From contig NZ_LNUT01000005.1 in NCBI RefSeq assembly GCF_001512305.1, forward strand, positions 1 through 64,000: DNA of 64,000 nucleotides. The letters are read 5' to 3'. Positions 54,399 through 62,616 of the stretch are shown one piece after another (within the stretch, counting starts at the first letter, position 1; every line of letters begins with the position of its first letter). The notes under the pieces are model-generated. The model saw nothing but the letters and a program-made list of their open reading frames with translations, searched no databases and was not told where the DNA came from. Origin of the DNA: Arthrobacter sp. EPSL27. GTDB taxonomy: Bacteria > Actinomycetota > Actinomycetes > Actinomycetales > Micrococcaceae. The translations under genes were made by a program, and so were the position numbers.

Positions 54399-54977
54399 CT
54401 ATCGGCTCCTGGCCCCGTGCCTTGTCTCGTACCTGGTCAGGACCACACCGCCGGGAAAGGTCCGCGTCTCCAGGAGACGCAGATCCTCCGGGCGGTCTAA
54501 GAGGGTGAAGAAGGGCTTGCCGCCGCCCACCAGGACCGGGTGGGTGACCATCACGTACTCGTCGATCAGCCCGGCCCGCATGGCCGCCGCGGCGAGGGTG
54601 GCGCCGCCGATGTCCATGGGGCCGCCGTCGCCGGCCTTGAGCCGGGTGATCTCGGCGACCGCGTCGCCGGTCACCAGGCGGGTATTCCAGTCGACGGTAC
54701 TGATGGTCGAGGAGAACACCACTTTCGGCATGTCCCGCCAGCGGCCGGCGAACGCGATCTGCGCAGGTGTGGCGCCAGGCTGCTGGTCGGCGGTGGGCCA
54801 GTGCGGGCTCATCGACTCCCACAGTCCGCGCCCGTACAGCGCCAGGTCCGTTGCCCCCACCCGGTCGGACCACCACTGGAACAGCTCGTCGCTCGGCACG
54901 CTCCAGCCGAGGTCGCCACCGGGAGCGGCGATGTAACCGTCCACGCTTACGTTCATGCCGAAGGTCAGTTTGCGCAT
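54399..54977 (-). CDS. RibD/DHFR-like family protein (first of two)
   Basis: A 192-residue protein of the dihydrofolate-reductase-like RibD C-terminal family. It starts MRKLTFGMNVSVDGYIAAPGG and contains PKVVFSSTISTVDWNT, GGATLAAAAMRAGLIDEYVMVTHP and VLVGGGKPFF, all family marks. Such stand-alone proteins are common in actinobacteria and their substrates are unknown. The start was placed at MRKL, because the upstream reading frame is antisense to the protease remnant. A second member lies at 56428-56979. Confidence 0.85.
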   Translation of the reverse strand: MRKLTFGMNVSVDGYIAAPGGDLGWSVPSDELFQWWSDRVGATDLALYGRGLWESMSPHWPTADQQPGATPAQIAFAGRWRDMPKVVFSSTISTVDWNTRLVTGDAVAEITRLKAGDGGPMDIGGATLAAAAMRAGLIDEYVMVTHPVLVGGGKPFFTLLDRPEDLRLLETRTFPGGVVLTRYETRHGARSR

Positions 54978-55040
54978 GGCGCCAGTCTTCCGTGCGCCGG
55001 CATCCGCTGTACAGGGCGGCGCCGCGCGGGAGCCGGCAGA

Positions 55041-55692
55041 GGGAGCGGTCTCCATGGCGTCGTCTCCGTGCAGGCCACCACCACGCAGTCCAACCCCTTC
55101 CTGGCGCCGAGCGGCGGCGGCCGGGTCATGGCCCAGGGGACCGGGGTGGTGATCGGCAGTTCGGGTGAGGTCATCACCAACGCGCATCTGGTCACGGGGG
55201 TGATCAGCGGGGCCTCGTCGGTGACCGTGACATTCGCCGATTCGGGCGAGCACCCCGCCAGGATTGTCGGCTCCGACTGCGAGAACGACCTGGCGCTGCT
55301 GCAGGTCGAGGGTGTGAAGAACATGCCCGTCCTGGAGCTTGGCGACTCAGCGTCCGTGGAAGTGGGTGATGCAGCGGTGGCAGTCGGCTACGCGCTGGGC
55401 CTGGACGGCGGCCCCAGCGTCACCACCGGCATCATTTCCGCCACGGACCGGACCTCCGTGATGGATACCGGCCTGGGGTCGAGCTGCACGCTGACGGGGC
55501 TGCTCCAGACCGACGCGTCCATCAGCTCAGGCGATTCCGGCGGGGCCTTGCTGAACGACCGCGGGCAGGTGGTCGGCATCAACACCATGGTTGCCGCGTC
55601 CACACCCCAGGGCCGAGGCGAACGGGATCAGCTTCGCCATCGCATCGAACACGGTGGAGTCGCTGCTCCCGCGCCTCCGGGCGGGCGGCTGA
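55041..55692 (+). pseudogene. HtrA/DegP-like trypsin protease, truncated at the 5' end and frameshifted
   Basis: A secreted-type S1C protease remnant. The catalytic triad is still readable: His in ITNAHLVTG, Asp in CENDLALLQVEG and Ser in ISSGDSGGALLN. There is no signal peptide, membrane anchor or plausible start; homology begins at GVVSVQATTT directly next to the DHFR-like gene's 5' end. Near 55611 one extra G in the CAGGGCC run shifts the frame: the next frame continues the family sequence as EANGISFAIASNTVESLLPRL and ends at TGA 55690-55692. There is also no PDZ domain. It is most likely inactive. Confidence 0.78.
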
Positions 55693-55697
55693 CTCCG

Positions 55698-56321
55698 TCA
55701 GTGAATCAGGGCCAGACCGACCCCGACGGCCATAAACAGCACGCCGAACGTCCGGTTGAGGATCCGCTGGCCGCGGGCATCGTGGGTGAAGCGCTGGAAG
55801 GACTTGGCCGCGGCCGCGAAGAAGAACCACATGACCAGGATGTCGATCACCACCACCGTGGCAGCCAGGATGAGGTACTGCGGCAGGAGCGGGTCCTCCG
55901 GGCGGATGAACTGCGGCATAAAAGCCAGGAAGAACACGATGGCCTTGGGATTGAGCAGGTTGACCCACAGGCCGCGGCGGAACATGGAGCCTGCCGGTTC
56001 GTTGCGCAGCGCGGCAGCCTTCTCCTGGTCCAGGTCCGGCTTGTGCCGGAACTGCTGGATGCCCAGGTACACCAGGTACGCCGCGCCGGCGTAGCGGATC
56101 ACGTTGAACGCCACCGGCGAACTGGCCACCAGGACGCCCACACCGAGGGCCACGATCACCACATGCACAATGAGGGCGGCCTGCTGTCCCAGGATGCCCC
56201 AGATGGAGCGGCGGAAGCCGGAGTTCAGCGAGTTGCTCATCGTGTTGATGGCGCCCGCGCCGGGCGTGAAGCTGATGAGGACGCCGGCGCCCGCCAGGGC
56301 CAGCCAAAGGGAGGGTTGCAC
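55698..56321 (-). CDS. LysE/RhtB family amino acid exporter
   Basis: A 207-residue membrane protein with six helices. The N-terminal motif FTPGAGAINTMSNSLNSGFRRS is the LysE family signature (GPxxxx-type loop after helix one). NLLNPKAIVFFLAFMPQF is a second mark. The exported amino acid is unknown. The gene lies between the protease remnant and the second RibD/DHFR-like gene. Confidence 0.89.
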   Translation of the reverse strand: MQPSLWLALAGAGVLISFTPGAGAINTMSNSLNSGFRRSIWGILGQQAALIVHVVIVALGVGVLVASSPVAFNVIRYAGAAYLVYLGIQQFRHKPDLDQEKAAALRNEPAGSMFRRGLWVNLLNPKAIVFFLAFMPQFIRPEDPLLPQYLILAATVVVIDILVMWFFFAAAAKSFQRFTHDARGQRILNRTFGVLFMAVGVGLALIH

Positions 56322-56351
56322 AAGCCCAGTTTACGGTCCCGGCAGCGGCGT

Positions 56352-56398
56352 TCCGCCTGATGACAAGTCCGCCTGATGACAAGTCCGCCTGATGACAA
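56352..56398. repeat. Three tandem 16-base repeats
   Basis: TCCGCCTGATGACAAG is present three times head to tail (56352-56367, 56368-56383, 56384-56398), the third copy ending AA. It lies just upstream of the lysE-type gene, about 30 bases before its start codon, in the region where its promoter should be. Confidence 0.88.
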
Positions 56399-56427
56399 AG
56401 GCCGACGGCGGCCGGGGCCGCCTGCTG

Positions 56428-56979
56428 TCAGTCCCCTCGCAGGCCGTACCTGAGAATCAGGTTGCCTTTGCTGGTCTGTTCGGACGACTGCAGCTCAAGC
56501 CGGGTGAGCGGGTCGCCGTCGTTGAAGAGCCGCCGGCCGCTGCCCGCGATCACCGGATGGACGATCAGCATCAGCGTGTCCAGCAGTCCGGCGAACAGCA
56601 ACTGACGGACCAGTGAGATGCTGCTGAAGACCCCGATCTCGCCGCCGTCGCCCTTTTTCAGGTCCGCGACGAAGTCCTCCAGCGGCCCCTCGATCAGCCG
56701 GGCATTCTGCCACTCCAGGCCGCCGGACAGGGTCCGGGACGCCACATACTTGGGCAGCGGGTTGATAAACCCCGCGAAGTCGGCGTCCGTATCGGCCTTC
56801 GGCCAGTAGTCCGCCCATTGCTGGTACCCCACCCTGCCCAGGAGCCCGGCGTCGATCCGGGCCATCATCTGGCCCATCCCCGCCCCGAGTTCCTCGTCGA
56901 AGCTGTCGAACTGCCAGCGGAACGGGTCTTCAACCACACCATCCACGGAACTGAACAGGCCGGCCGTCACTTTGCGCAT
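56428..56979 (-). CDS. RibD/DHFR-like family protein (second of two)
   Basis: A 183-residue protein with the same fold as 54399-54977 but only moderately alike. It starts MRKVTAGLFSSVDGVVEDP and has ASRTLSGGLEWQNARLI, GEIGVFSSISLVRQLLFAGLLDTLMLIVHP and VIAGSGRRLF. AGGAG precedes the ATG. The substrate is unknown. Confidence 0.87.
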   Translation of the reverse strand: MRKVTAGLFSSVDGVVEDPFRWQFDSFDEELGAGMGQMMARIDAGLLGRVGYQQWADYWPKADTDADFAGFINPLPKYVASRTLSGGLEWQNARLIEGPLEDFVADLKKGDGGEIGVFSSISLVRQLLFAGLLDTLMLIVHPVIAGSGRRLFNDGDPLTRLELQSSEQTSKGNLILRYGLRGD

Positions 56980-57121
56980 GGTTACTCCTCGCCGCAGGCT
57001 TTGTGGTGCATCTTTTAGTGCACCCTAGCGGCACGCGGGAGTGCGGGGAATGCCTGCCCGGCATCCCGGCCCTCGGCGTCGCAAACCGGCGGCCGGGACC
57101 GGGGTGGCTACTATTGCGACT

Positions 57122-59614
57122 GTGATCCTGCGCCGCGTGCTTACCCTCCTGCTGTTCCTGCTTCTGGTCCCGACGTTTACGGCCGCTTCCGGTGCATCGG
57201 CGCAGGCCAGCGGCCCGGGCCCTGCTTCTGCCGCGGCTGGGGCGGCGGACCGCGAGCCTCCGGCGGAGGCGGGCAGCGGGCCGGCGTGGGGGGTCCAGCT
57301 GGACTGGGCGGCGGACTCGGCCGCCCGCTACGCGCAGCGGCTGGGAAAACCGGCGGCCGTCTACGCCCATGAACTTTCGCTGCCTGTCCGGGAGCAGGAA
57401 AAGACCTTCATCCCGCAGTTCCTGGACCAGGCAGGGTCCGCCAACGCCGATGCGTTGATCACGGTCAATCCGAGGATTCCGCTGGAACAGGTCGACCGGG
57501 AGGCTTCGGCCGGGCTGGCACGGGACATCAAGGCGATGGCGGAGGGGTTCAAGGGCCGGCTGTTTATCCGGTTCGCCCCCGACATGAACGCGGGCTGGAC
57601 GGCGTGGGGCCAGAAACCGGTCGAGTACGTCGGGGCCTTCCGCGCCGTAACCGCCGCCATGCGCGGAGAGCTGGAGGAGCCGATCATGGTCTGGTCGCCG
57701 TTCCAGGGACGGGGCTACCCGTTTGGTAAGACCCCGGACGAGGCGCAGCCCGGCAGCCCGGACTTCGCGGCTCTGGACACGAACTCCGACGGCGCCTGGA
57801 ACCCCGAGGACTCCGCCTACGCGCCGTACTACCCGGGGGACGACGCGGTGGACTGGGTGGGGCTGGCCGCTTTCCATGACGACTCGGCCGGCGGCCCGCC
57901 GGTGAACACCCTTCCTGCCGCGGACGGGCTGAGCCGCATGCTGGGGCCCGCAGAGCCGGGGCAGGCCGCGACGGACACGGACTTTTATGCCAGCTACGCC
58001 GCGGCCAGGGGTAAGCCCCTGCTTCTGGAAACGGGCGCCCTGTACAGCCCGGCCAGCGGCGGGCCCGCTGAAGCGGACATCAAAAGTGCGTGGCTGAGGC
58101 AGGTGCTCGCAGCCCCGGCCGCCGGATACAGCAGCATCCGGGCCGTGGTGTGGAACGAACGGGTGGAACAGCGCGCCTCCGGCGAGGTAGCCATCGACTG
58201 GCGCCTCACCGCGGACCCTGGCACCGCCGGGGTGCTGGCCGCCGCGCTGGACGAATCCCGCTTCCTGACCGGCACCGCGGGCACGGGGGAGGGCGGCAAC
58301 GCTGCCGGCGGTGCCCCGGGCGGAAGAACGGTCTCCGGTGGCTGGGCGTGGCTGGCCGCTGCGGCGGCCCTGGCACTGGCCGCCGTGGTGTGGGTGCTGC
58401 CCTTCCGCTGGGCCACGGCGCAGAAGTGGGCCTACGCGGATGAAAATGCCAGGGACCGGCGCGTGGACATGCTGCGCGGCATGGCGATCCTTTTTGTGGT
58501 GGTCAACCACGTCGGCCTCACCTCGTTGTTCCAGTTGCTGACCCAGGAAACGATTGGCGCGGTGTCCGGTGCGGAATTCTTTGTCCTGCTTTCCGGGGCA
58601 GTACTGGGCGTGGTCTACGGGCCGCGGGTCACAGACAACATCGGGGACGTGGTGGACAAAACAACCGCCCGGTCCTGGAAGCTGTACGTCACCGCCCTGA
58701 CCGTTGTTATGGCCGTCTTCGTCATCAGCCTCATCCCGCGGATTCAGAGCTCGGTCCTGACGGCCTTCACCGACCAGGGGACCGGCGGGGCAGGAAGCGC
58801 CGCGGCCGGCCGCAGCTACGACATGTACTCGGACGTGGAAGGACTGCTGCAGTTCCCGGTCCCGGCCTGGCTGATCCCGAAGATCCTGCTGCTGGAGTTC
58901 GGCCCGTGGCAGTTCAACATCATGGGCCTGTACGTGGTGCTCCTGCTCCTGAGCCCCCTGATCCTGTGGGCATTGTCCCGCCGGCTGGTATGGCTGGTTC
59001 TGCTGGTCAGCGCCGCCCTCTACACAGTGGGGGCGTTGTTCCGCATCCGGCTCCTGCCCTCCCAGTTCGAGGACTCCTTTCCGCTGCTGGTCTGGCAGGT
59101 CCTCTTTGTCCTTGGCATGGCCGCCGGCTACCACCGCCGGCCGCTCGTGGCATGGTTTGCCCGCCACAGGGGCGTGCTGGCCCTGTGTGCTGCGCTGACA
59201 GTGGCGTTCGCCCTGTTCGCCAGTTCGAACCCCTACCTGTCCAACGCCTACGATTTCCGCCTCGCACTGCTGCCGGATGCCCTCCACCAGGCGCTCTACA
59301 GCGGCTACTTCGGGCGGACCTACCTTGGGGCGGGGCGGCTTCTCAACGTGGTGCTGGTGGTCATCACCGCCTACACGCTCCTCACCGCGTACTGGAAGCT
59401 GCTGGAGCGGTCGCTGGGCTGGTTCCTCATCCCGCTGGGGCAGGCCACGCTGTACGTCTTCATCATCCACGTGTTCCTGATCCTGGCGCTGGCCAACATC
59501 CCCGCGCTGAAGTTGGGCAACATCTGGCTGAACACCGGCGCCTATGTGCTGGTGCTGGCCCTGGTGTGGACGATGGTCAAGACCAAATTCCTGTTCCGGA
59601 TCATCCCCCGCTGA
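57122..59614 (+). CDS. GH26-like / OpgC acyltransferase fusion membrane protein
   Basis: An 830-residue protein. Residues 1-30 are a signal sequence or anchor (ILRRVLTLLLFLLLVPTF). Residues about 50-365 resemble a GH26 glycosidase (RFAPDMNAGWTAW, IMVWSPFQGRGYP, KPLLLETGALY) facing outward. In the acid/base motif Asp stands where GH26 has Glu, so activity is in doubt. After one helix near residue 390, a ten-helix OpgC-type acyltransferase follows (RRVDMLRGMAILFVVVNHVG, GAEFFVLLSGAVLGVVYGPR). OpgC members put succinyl groups on glucans, so surface glycan decoration is likely. The start is uncertain; GTG at 57104 or 57122 fits the signal peptide. Confidence 0.8.
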   Translation: MILRRVLTLLLFLLLVPTFTAASGASAQASGPGPASAAAGAADREPPAEAGSGPAWGVQLDWAADSAARYAQRLGKPAAVYAHELSLPVREQEKTFIPQFLDQAGSANADALITVNPRIPLEQVDREASAGLARDIKAMAEGFKGRLFIRFAPDMNAGWTAWGQKPVEYVGAFRAVTAAMRGELEEPIMVWSPFQGRGYPFGKTPDEAQPGSPDFAALDTNSDGAWNPEDSAYAPYYPGDDAVDWVGLAAFHDDSAGGPPVNTLPAADGLSRMLGPAEPGQAATDTDFYASYAAARGKPLLLETGALYSPASGGPAEADIKSAWLRQVLAAPAAGYSSIRAVVWNERVEQRASGEVAIDWRLTADPGTAGVLAAALDESRFLTGTAGTGEGGNAAGGAPGGRTVSGGWAWLAAAAALALAAVVWVLPFRWATAQKWAYADENARDRRVDMLRGMAILFVVVNHVGLTSLFQLLTQETIGAVSGAEFFVLLSGAVLGVVYGPRVTDNIGDVVDKTTARSWKLYVTALTVVMAVFVISLIPRIQSSVLTAFTDQGTGGAGSAAAGRSYDMYSDVEGLLQFPVPAWLIPKILLLEFGPWQFNIMGLYVVLLLLSPLILWALSRRLVWLVLLVSAALYTVGALFRIRLLPSQFEDSFPLLVWQVLFVLGMAAGYHRRPLVAWFARHRGVLALCAALTVAFALFASSNPYLSNAYDFRLALLPDALHQALYSGYFGRTYLGAGRLLNVVLVVITAYTLLTAYWKLLERSLGWFLIPLGQATLYVFIIHVFLILALANIPALKLGNIWLNTGAYVLVLALVWTMVKTKFLFRIIPR

Positions 59615-59636
59615 CCCCGTTCAGGGCTGGCCCCGC

Positions 59637-60452
59637 TCAGGCCCTGGCGATGACCTCGCCGTTGGGGATCAGGAACCAGCCGTCGTCCGTGGACCCCCAG
59701 CGGTGCCAGCCGGCCGAGATCCGGGCGAGGTCGGCGGCGTTGGCGAACCCGTACTCGAGCGCCTGGTCCGCGAAGGCAGAGTGCAGCACCCGTTCGCCCC
59801 AGACCCGGGCCTGCCAGCGGCGCTGCTGCGCGGTGGCGTAGAGCCAGTTGCTGCTGGTGGGGGCGACGTCGGTGAACCCCGCGGCCTGCGCCCACGAGAC
59901 CAGGCGCCGGCCGGCGTCGGGCTCCGCCCCGTTGCGGCGGGCAATCCGCTGGTACAGCTCCATCCATTCGTCCAGTTCGGGGAGGAGCGGGTACCAGCTC
60001 ATGCCGTGGAAGTCGGCGTCACGCACGGCCACGATCCCGCCGGGCTTGGCAACCCGGCGCATTTCCCGCAGCGCGGCGACCGGGTCTGTGAGGTGCTGCA
60101 GCACCTGGTGGGCGTGGACGACGTCGAACGTTTCGTCCTCGAAGTCGAGGTCGTAGATGTTGCCGGCCACAAACTCGACGTTCGGCACGCCGCGCTCGGA
60201 CGCGAGGTCCCGCGCGTGGCTGATCACCTCGGGCGAGCGGTCCAGGCCGGTGACTTTTCCAGGGGAGACCAGCACGGCGAAATCGCACGTGATGCTGCCC
60301 GGCCCGCAGCCGACGTCGAGCACCGAGACGCGGGGCGTGAGGTAGGGCAGGGCGAACGCCGCGGAGTTCTCCGCCGTCCGGGAAGCGTGGGCGCGGACCA
60401 CGGACTCGTGGTGGCCGTGGCTGTACACATCGTCAGGCTGCTGCGCACTCAT
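59637..60452 (-). CDS. Class I SAM-dependent methyltransferase
   Basis: A 271-residue methyltransferase of the UbiE/Coq5-like type. Motif I is VLDVGCGPGSITCDFA near residue 43, followed by VTGLDRSPEV, NVEFVAGNIYDLDFEDETFDVVHAHQVLQHL and PGGIVAVRDAD. The C-terminal part (GWHRWGSTDDGWFLIPNGEVI) is typical of small-molecule enzymes. The start at MSAQQPDD is preferred over one 12 codons upstream. The substrate is unknown. Confidence 0.9.
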   Translation of the reverse strand: MSAQQPDDVYSHGHHESVVRAHASRTAENSAAFALPYLTPRVSVLDVGCGPGSITCDFAVLVSPGKVTGLDRSPEVISHARDLASERGVPNVEFVAGNIYDLDFEDETFDVVHAHQVLQHLTDPVAALREMRRVAKPGGIVAVRDADFHGMSWYPLLPELDEWMELYQRIARRNGAEPDAGRRLVSWAQAAGFTDVAPTSSNWLYATAQQRRWQARVWGERVLHSAFADQALEYGFANAADLARISAGWHRWGSTDDGWFLIPNGEVIARA

Positions 60453-60611
60453 GGGGAAACGGTACCGCCTCGAGGCCGCTTGCGGCATTCATGCGCCTGC
60501 ATGATCACCCGCTTAAAGACCGACAAAAACCGACAGAAGCCCTGCGGCACAACGGCAGGATTTTGTGCGCCGGCGTCCGTTTTGCCGCTTCCGGCCGGTC
60601 CCGTCCCGCGG

Positions 60612-61985
60612 ATGATTGGAGGAGTGAAGATCAAAACCAGCAAACAGGCGGGACTCGGCCTTTTCCGGGCCACCGGCATCTACGTCGGAGCCATCCTCGG
60701 CTCCGGCATCCTGGTCCTCCCGGCCATCGCCGCCAGGGAAGCCGGCCCGGCGTCGCTCCTGGCCTGGGCGCTGCTGCTGGTGTTCTGCACGCCCGTGGCG
60801 TTCAGCTTCGCCGAGATGAGCCGGCAGCAGCCCGACGCCGGCGGGATCGCCCACTTCGTGACGCGCGCCTACGGCCGCCGCGCCTCGGCCGTGGCCGGCT
60901 ACCTCTTCTACTTCGCCATCCCCTTCGGCGCCCCCGCGACGGCGGTCATCGGCGGCAACTACATTGCCCACGCCCTGGGCGGCGGGCGGGAAACGGCGCT
61001 GCTGGCCGCCGCGCTGCTGCTCGCCGCCGCGTTCGCGGCCAACGCCGTGGGGATCCGGATGTCCAGCGGCATCCAGCTGGTACTGATGGTGCTCCTGGTG
61101 GGGCTGCTGGCGCTGGCCGTTGCCCTGGCCGCGCCGTTCGCCAGCGCCGGGAACTTCGCGCCCTTCGCCCCGCACGGCTACTGGGCCGTGGGCGGGGTGG
61201 CCAGCCTCCTGTTTTTCTGCTTTGCCGGGTGGGAGGCGGTGACGCACATTGCCGGCGAATTCCGGCACCCGGAGCGGGACCTCAAGCGGGCCACCTGGCT
61301 GACCCTGATTGTGGTGGGCGTGGTCTACCTCGGTGTGGTGGCGGCGTGCGTGGCCGTGTTGGGCCCGGCCCTCCCCGGCACCGACGTGCCCATCGCGCAG
61401 CTGCTCGAAAAGGGGCTGGGCGGGCTGGCGGCCCCGCTGACCGCCGTCGCCGCCGCCGTCCTCACCTTCGGCCCGATCAACACCTTCGTTGCCGGCGCCA
61501 GCCGTCTCGGGGCGAGCCTGGCGTCCGACGGCGTGCTGCCGCGCCGTCTGGCGCGCGGCGCCGGTGCGGGGCAGGTGCCGGCGGCCAGCCTGGGTCTGCT
61601 GGCGGCGATGACGTTCGTGTCCTTCGGTGCGGCCGCGGCCGGGCTGGCGGACATGCAGCTCCAGATCGGCGCAGCATCGGCGTGCTTCACCGCCGTGACG
61701 GCATTCGGGCTGGCGGCCGGCCTCCGGCTGCTGCCGGCGCGGACGCCCGCCTGGTACGGGGTGGTGGTGGCAGCCGCGGTGATGCTGGCCGTGCTGTTGT
61801 TCAGCGGCTGGGCGCTGGTGGTTCCGGCGGGCCTGGCGGCGGGTGCCCTGTGGGCAGCCCGCAGGGCCGCGGCAGTCCGTCCGGCGGACTGGAAGATCCG
61901 GCCGTCCGCGCGGCCGGCGGTGCTGGCTACTGCGGCGCCGGGGGAGCCGGGGCCGTCTGCTGCGCGGCCTCCTGCCCTGCCTTGA
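60612..61985 (+). CDS. APC family amino acid permease
   Basis: A 457-residue membrane protein with about 12 helices. Family marks are GLFRATGIYVGAILGSGILVLP in the first helix and CFAGWEAVTHIAGEFRHPERDLKRA in the middle; the form is near to the YjeH-like group of exporters. The ATG at 60612 has no good Shine-Dalgarno; a GTG four codons on sits directly in GGAGGAG, so the true start may differ slightly. Its last 59 bases overlap the converging MarR gene. Confidence 0.83.
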   Translation: MIGGVKIKTSKQAGLGLFRATGIYVGAILGSGILVLPAIAAREAGPASLLAWALLLVFCTPVAFSFAEMSRQQPDAGGIAHFVTRAYGRRASAVAGYLFYFAIPFGAPATAVIGGNYIAHALGGGRETALLAAALLLAAAFAANAVGIRMSSGIQLVLMVLLVGLLALAVALAAPFASAGNFAPFAPHGYWAVGGVASLLFFCFAGWEAVTHIAGEFRHPERDLKRATWLTLIVVGVVYLGVVAACVAVLGPALPGTDVPIAQLLEKGLGGLAAPLTAVAAAVLTFGPINTFVAGASRLGASLASDGVLPRRLARGAGAGQVPAASLGLLAAMTFVSFGAAAAGLADMQLQIGAASACFTAVTAFGLAAGLRLLPARTPAWYGVVVAAAVMLAVLLFSGWALVVPAGLAAGALWAARRAAAVRPADWKIRPSARPAVLATAAPGEPGPSAARPPALP

Positions 61986-62442
61986 CCGTTGCGTCGATCA
62001 TCGAGGTCATGAACCGGGTGGCAATCTCCAGTTCCTCCGGGGTGAATTGGGCCATCGCGGCGCCCATGTGGCGGGCCAGCGGCAGGAACATGGCCCCGCC
62101 GTCGCGGTAGGCCTTGGGGGTCATGCGGAGCTGCACCTGGCGGCGGTCGGTCCCGAGGCGCTCGCGGACCACATGGCCGGAGTGGTGCAGCCGGTCAATG
62201 AGTGCCGTCGTGGCGGGGGAACTGAGGTGGAGTTCCTTGCGGAGCACCCCGGGCGTGACGATCTGGTTCCTCGCGGTGTGCTGCATGATCACCGCCAGGG
62301 CATTGAGGTCTGTCCGGTGCATGTCGTTGCGGCCGCCGGCGGAGTCCACGTAGCGGTTGGCTTCGAGGCTGAATTCCTGCAGCAGCCGGACCAGCGGCGG
62401 CTGCTCTGCAGCGTCGGGGGGACCCGGCATCTCGGCTGACAT
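61927..62442 (-). CDS. MarR family transcriptional regulator
   Basis: A 171-residue winged-helix regulator: LHLSSPATTALIDRLHHSGHVVRER is the recognition helix and wing start, and RTDLNALAVIMQHTARNQIVTPG precedes it. It diverges from an MMPL exporter gene and is its likely repressor, probably releasing DNA when it binds a toxic small molecule. The end is rich in Ala, Pro and Gln. Confidence 0.88.
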   Translation of the reverse strand: MSAEMPGPPDAAEQPPLVRLLQEFSLEANRYVDSAGGRNDMHRTDLNALAVIMQHTARNQIVTPGVLRKELHLSSPATTALIDRLHHSGHVVRERLGTDRRQVQLRMTPKAYRDGGAMFLPLARHMGAAMAQFTPEELEIATRFMTSMIDATVKAGQEAAQQTAPAPPAPQ

Positions 62443-62539
62443 TGCACCTCCTCCTCCGCCGTGCCCAAAGGGCCGGCGCGCTTGCGCCCTCCGGAGTTTA
62501 CTTCACCCCGGGACCGCTCCATTTCCGGAATTGCCTAGA

Positions 62540-62568
62540 TTGGCACTTATATCCATGATGGAGATACT
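62540..62568 (+). promoter_or_regulatory. Promoter of the MMPL gene with an operator in its spacer
   Basis: TTGGCA (62540-62545) and GATACT (62563-62568) are 17 bases apart and form a good -35/-10 pair. The imperfect palindrome ATATCCATGATGGAGAT (62549-62565, one mismatch in the arms) fills the spacer and touches the -10, which is where a MarR repressor would block RNA polymerase. Confidence 0.6.
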
Positions 62569-62616
62569 CTATGATTTACTCATTCTACTCCGCGCCGCCC
62601 CACTACGAAGGACGCC

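Noticed and set aside
54540..56360. One continuous 606-codon plus-strand protein through the protease region
   Set aside because: Only the middle matches a protein family (HtrA); the ends are antisense to the DHFR-like and LysE genes. The family sequence leaves this frame near 55611.
56352..56398. Tandem repeats as a CRISPR array
   Set aside because: The units are 16 bases long with no spacers, and no cas genes lie nearby.
59544..60611. Upstream part of the frame that contains the APC permease
   Set aside because: It is antisense to the methyltransferase gene and has no transporter sequence; the first helix starts after 60612.
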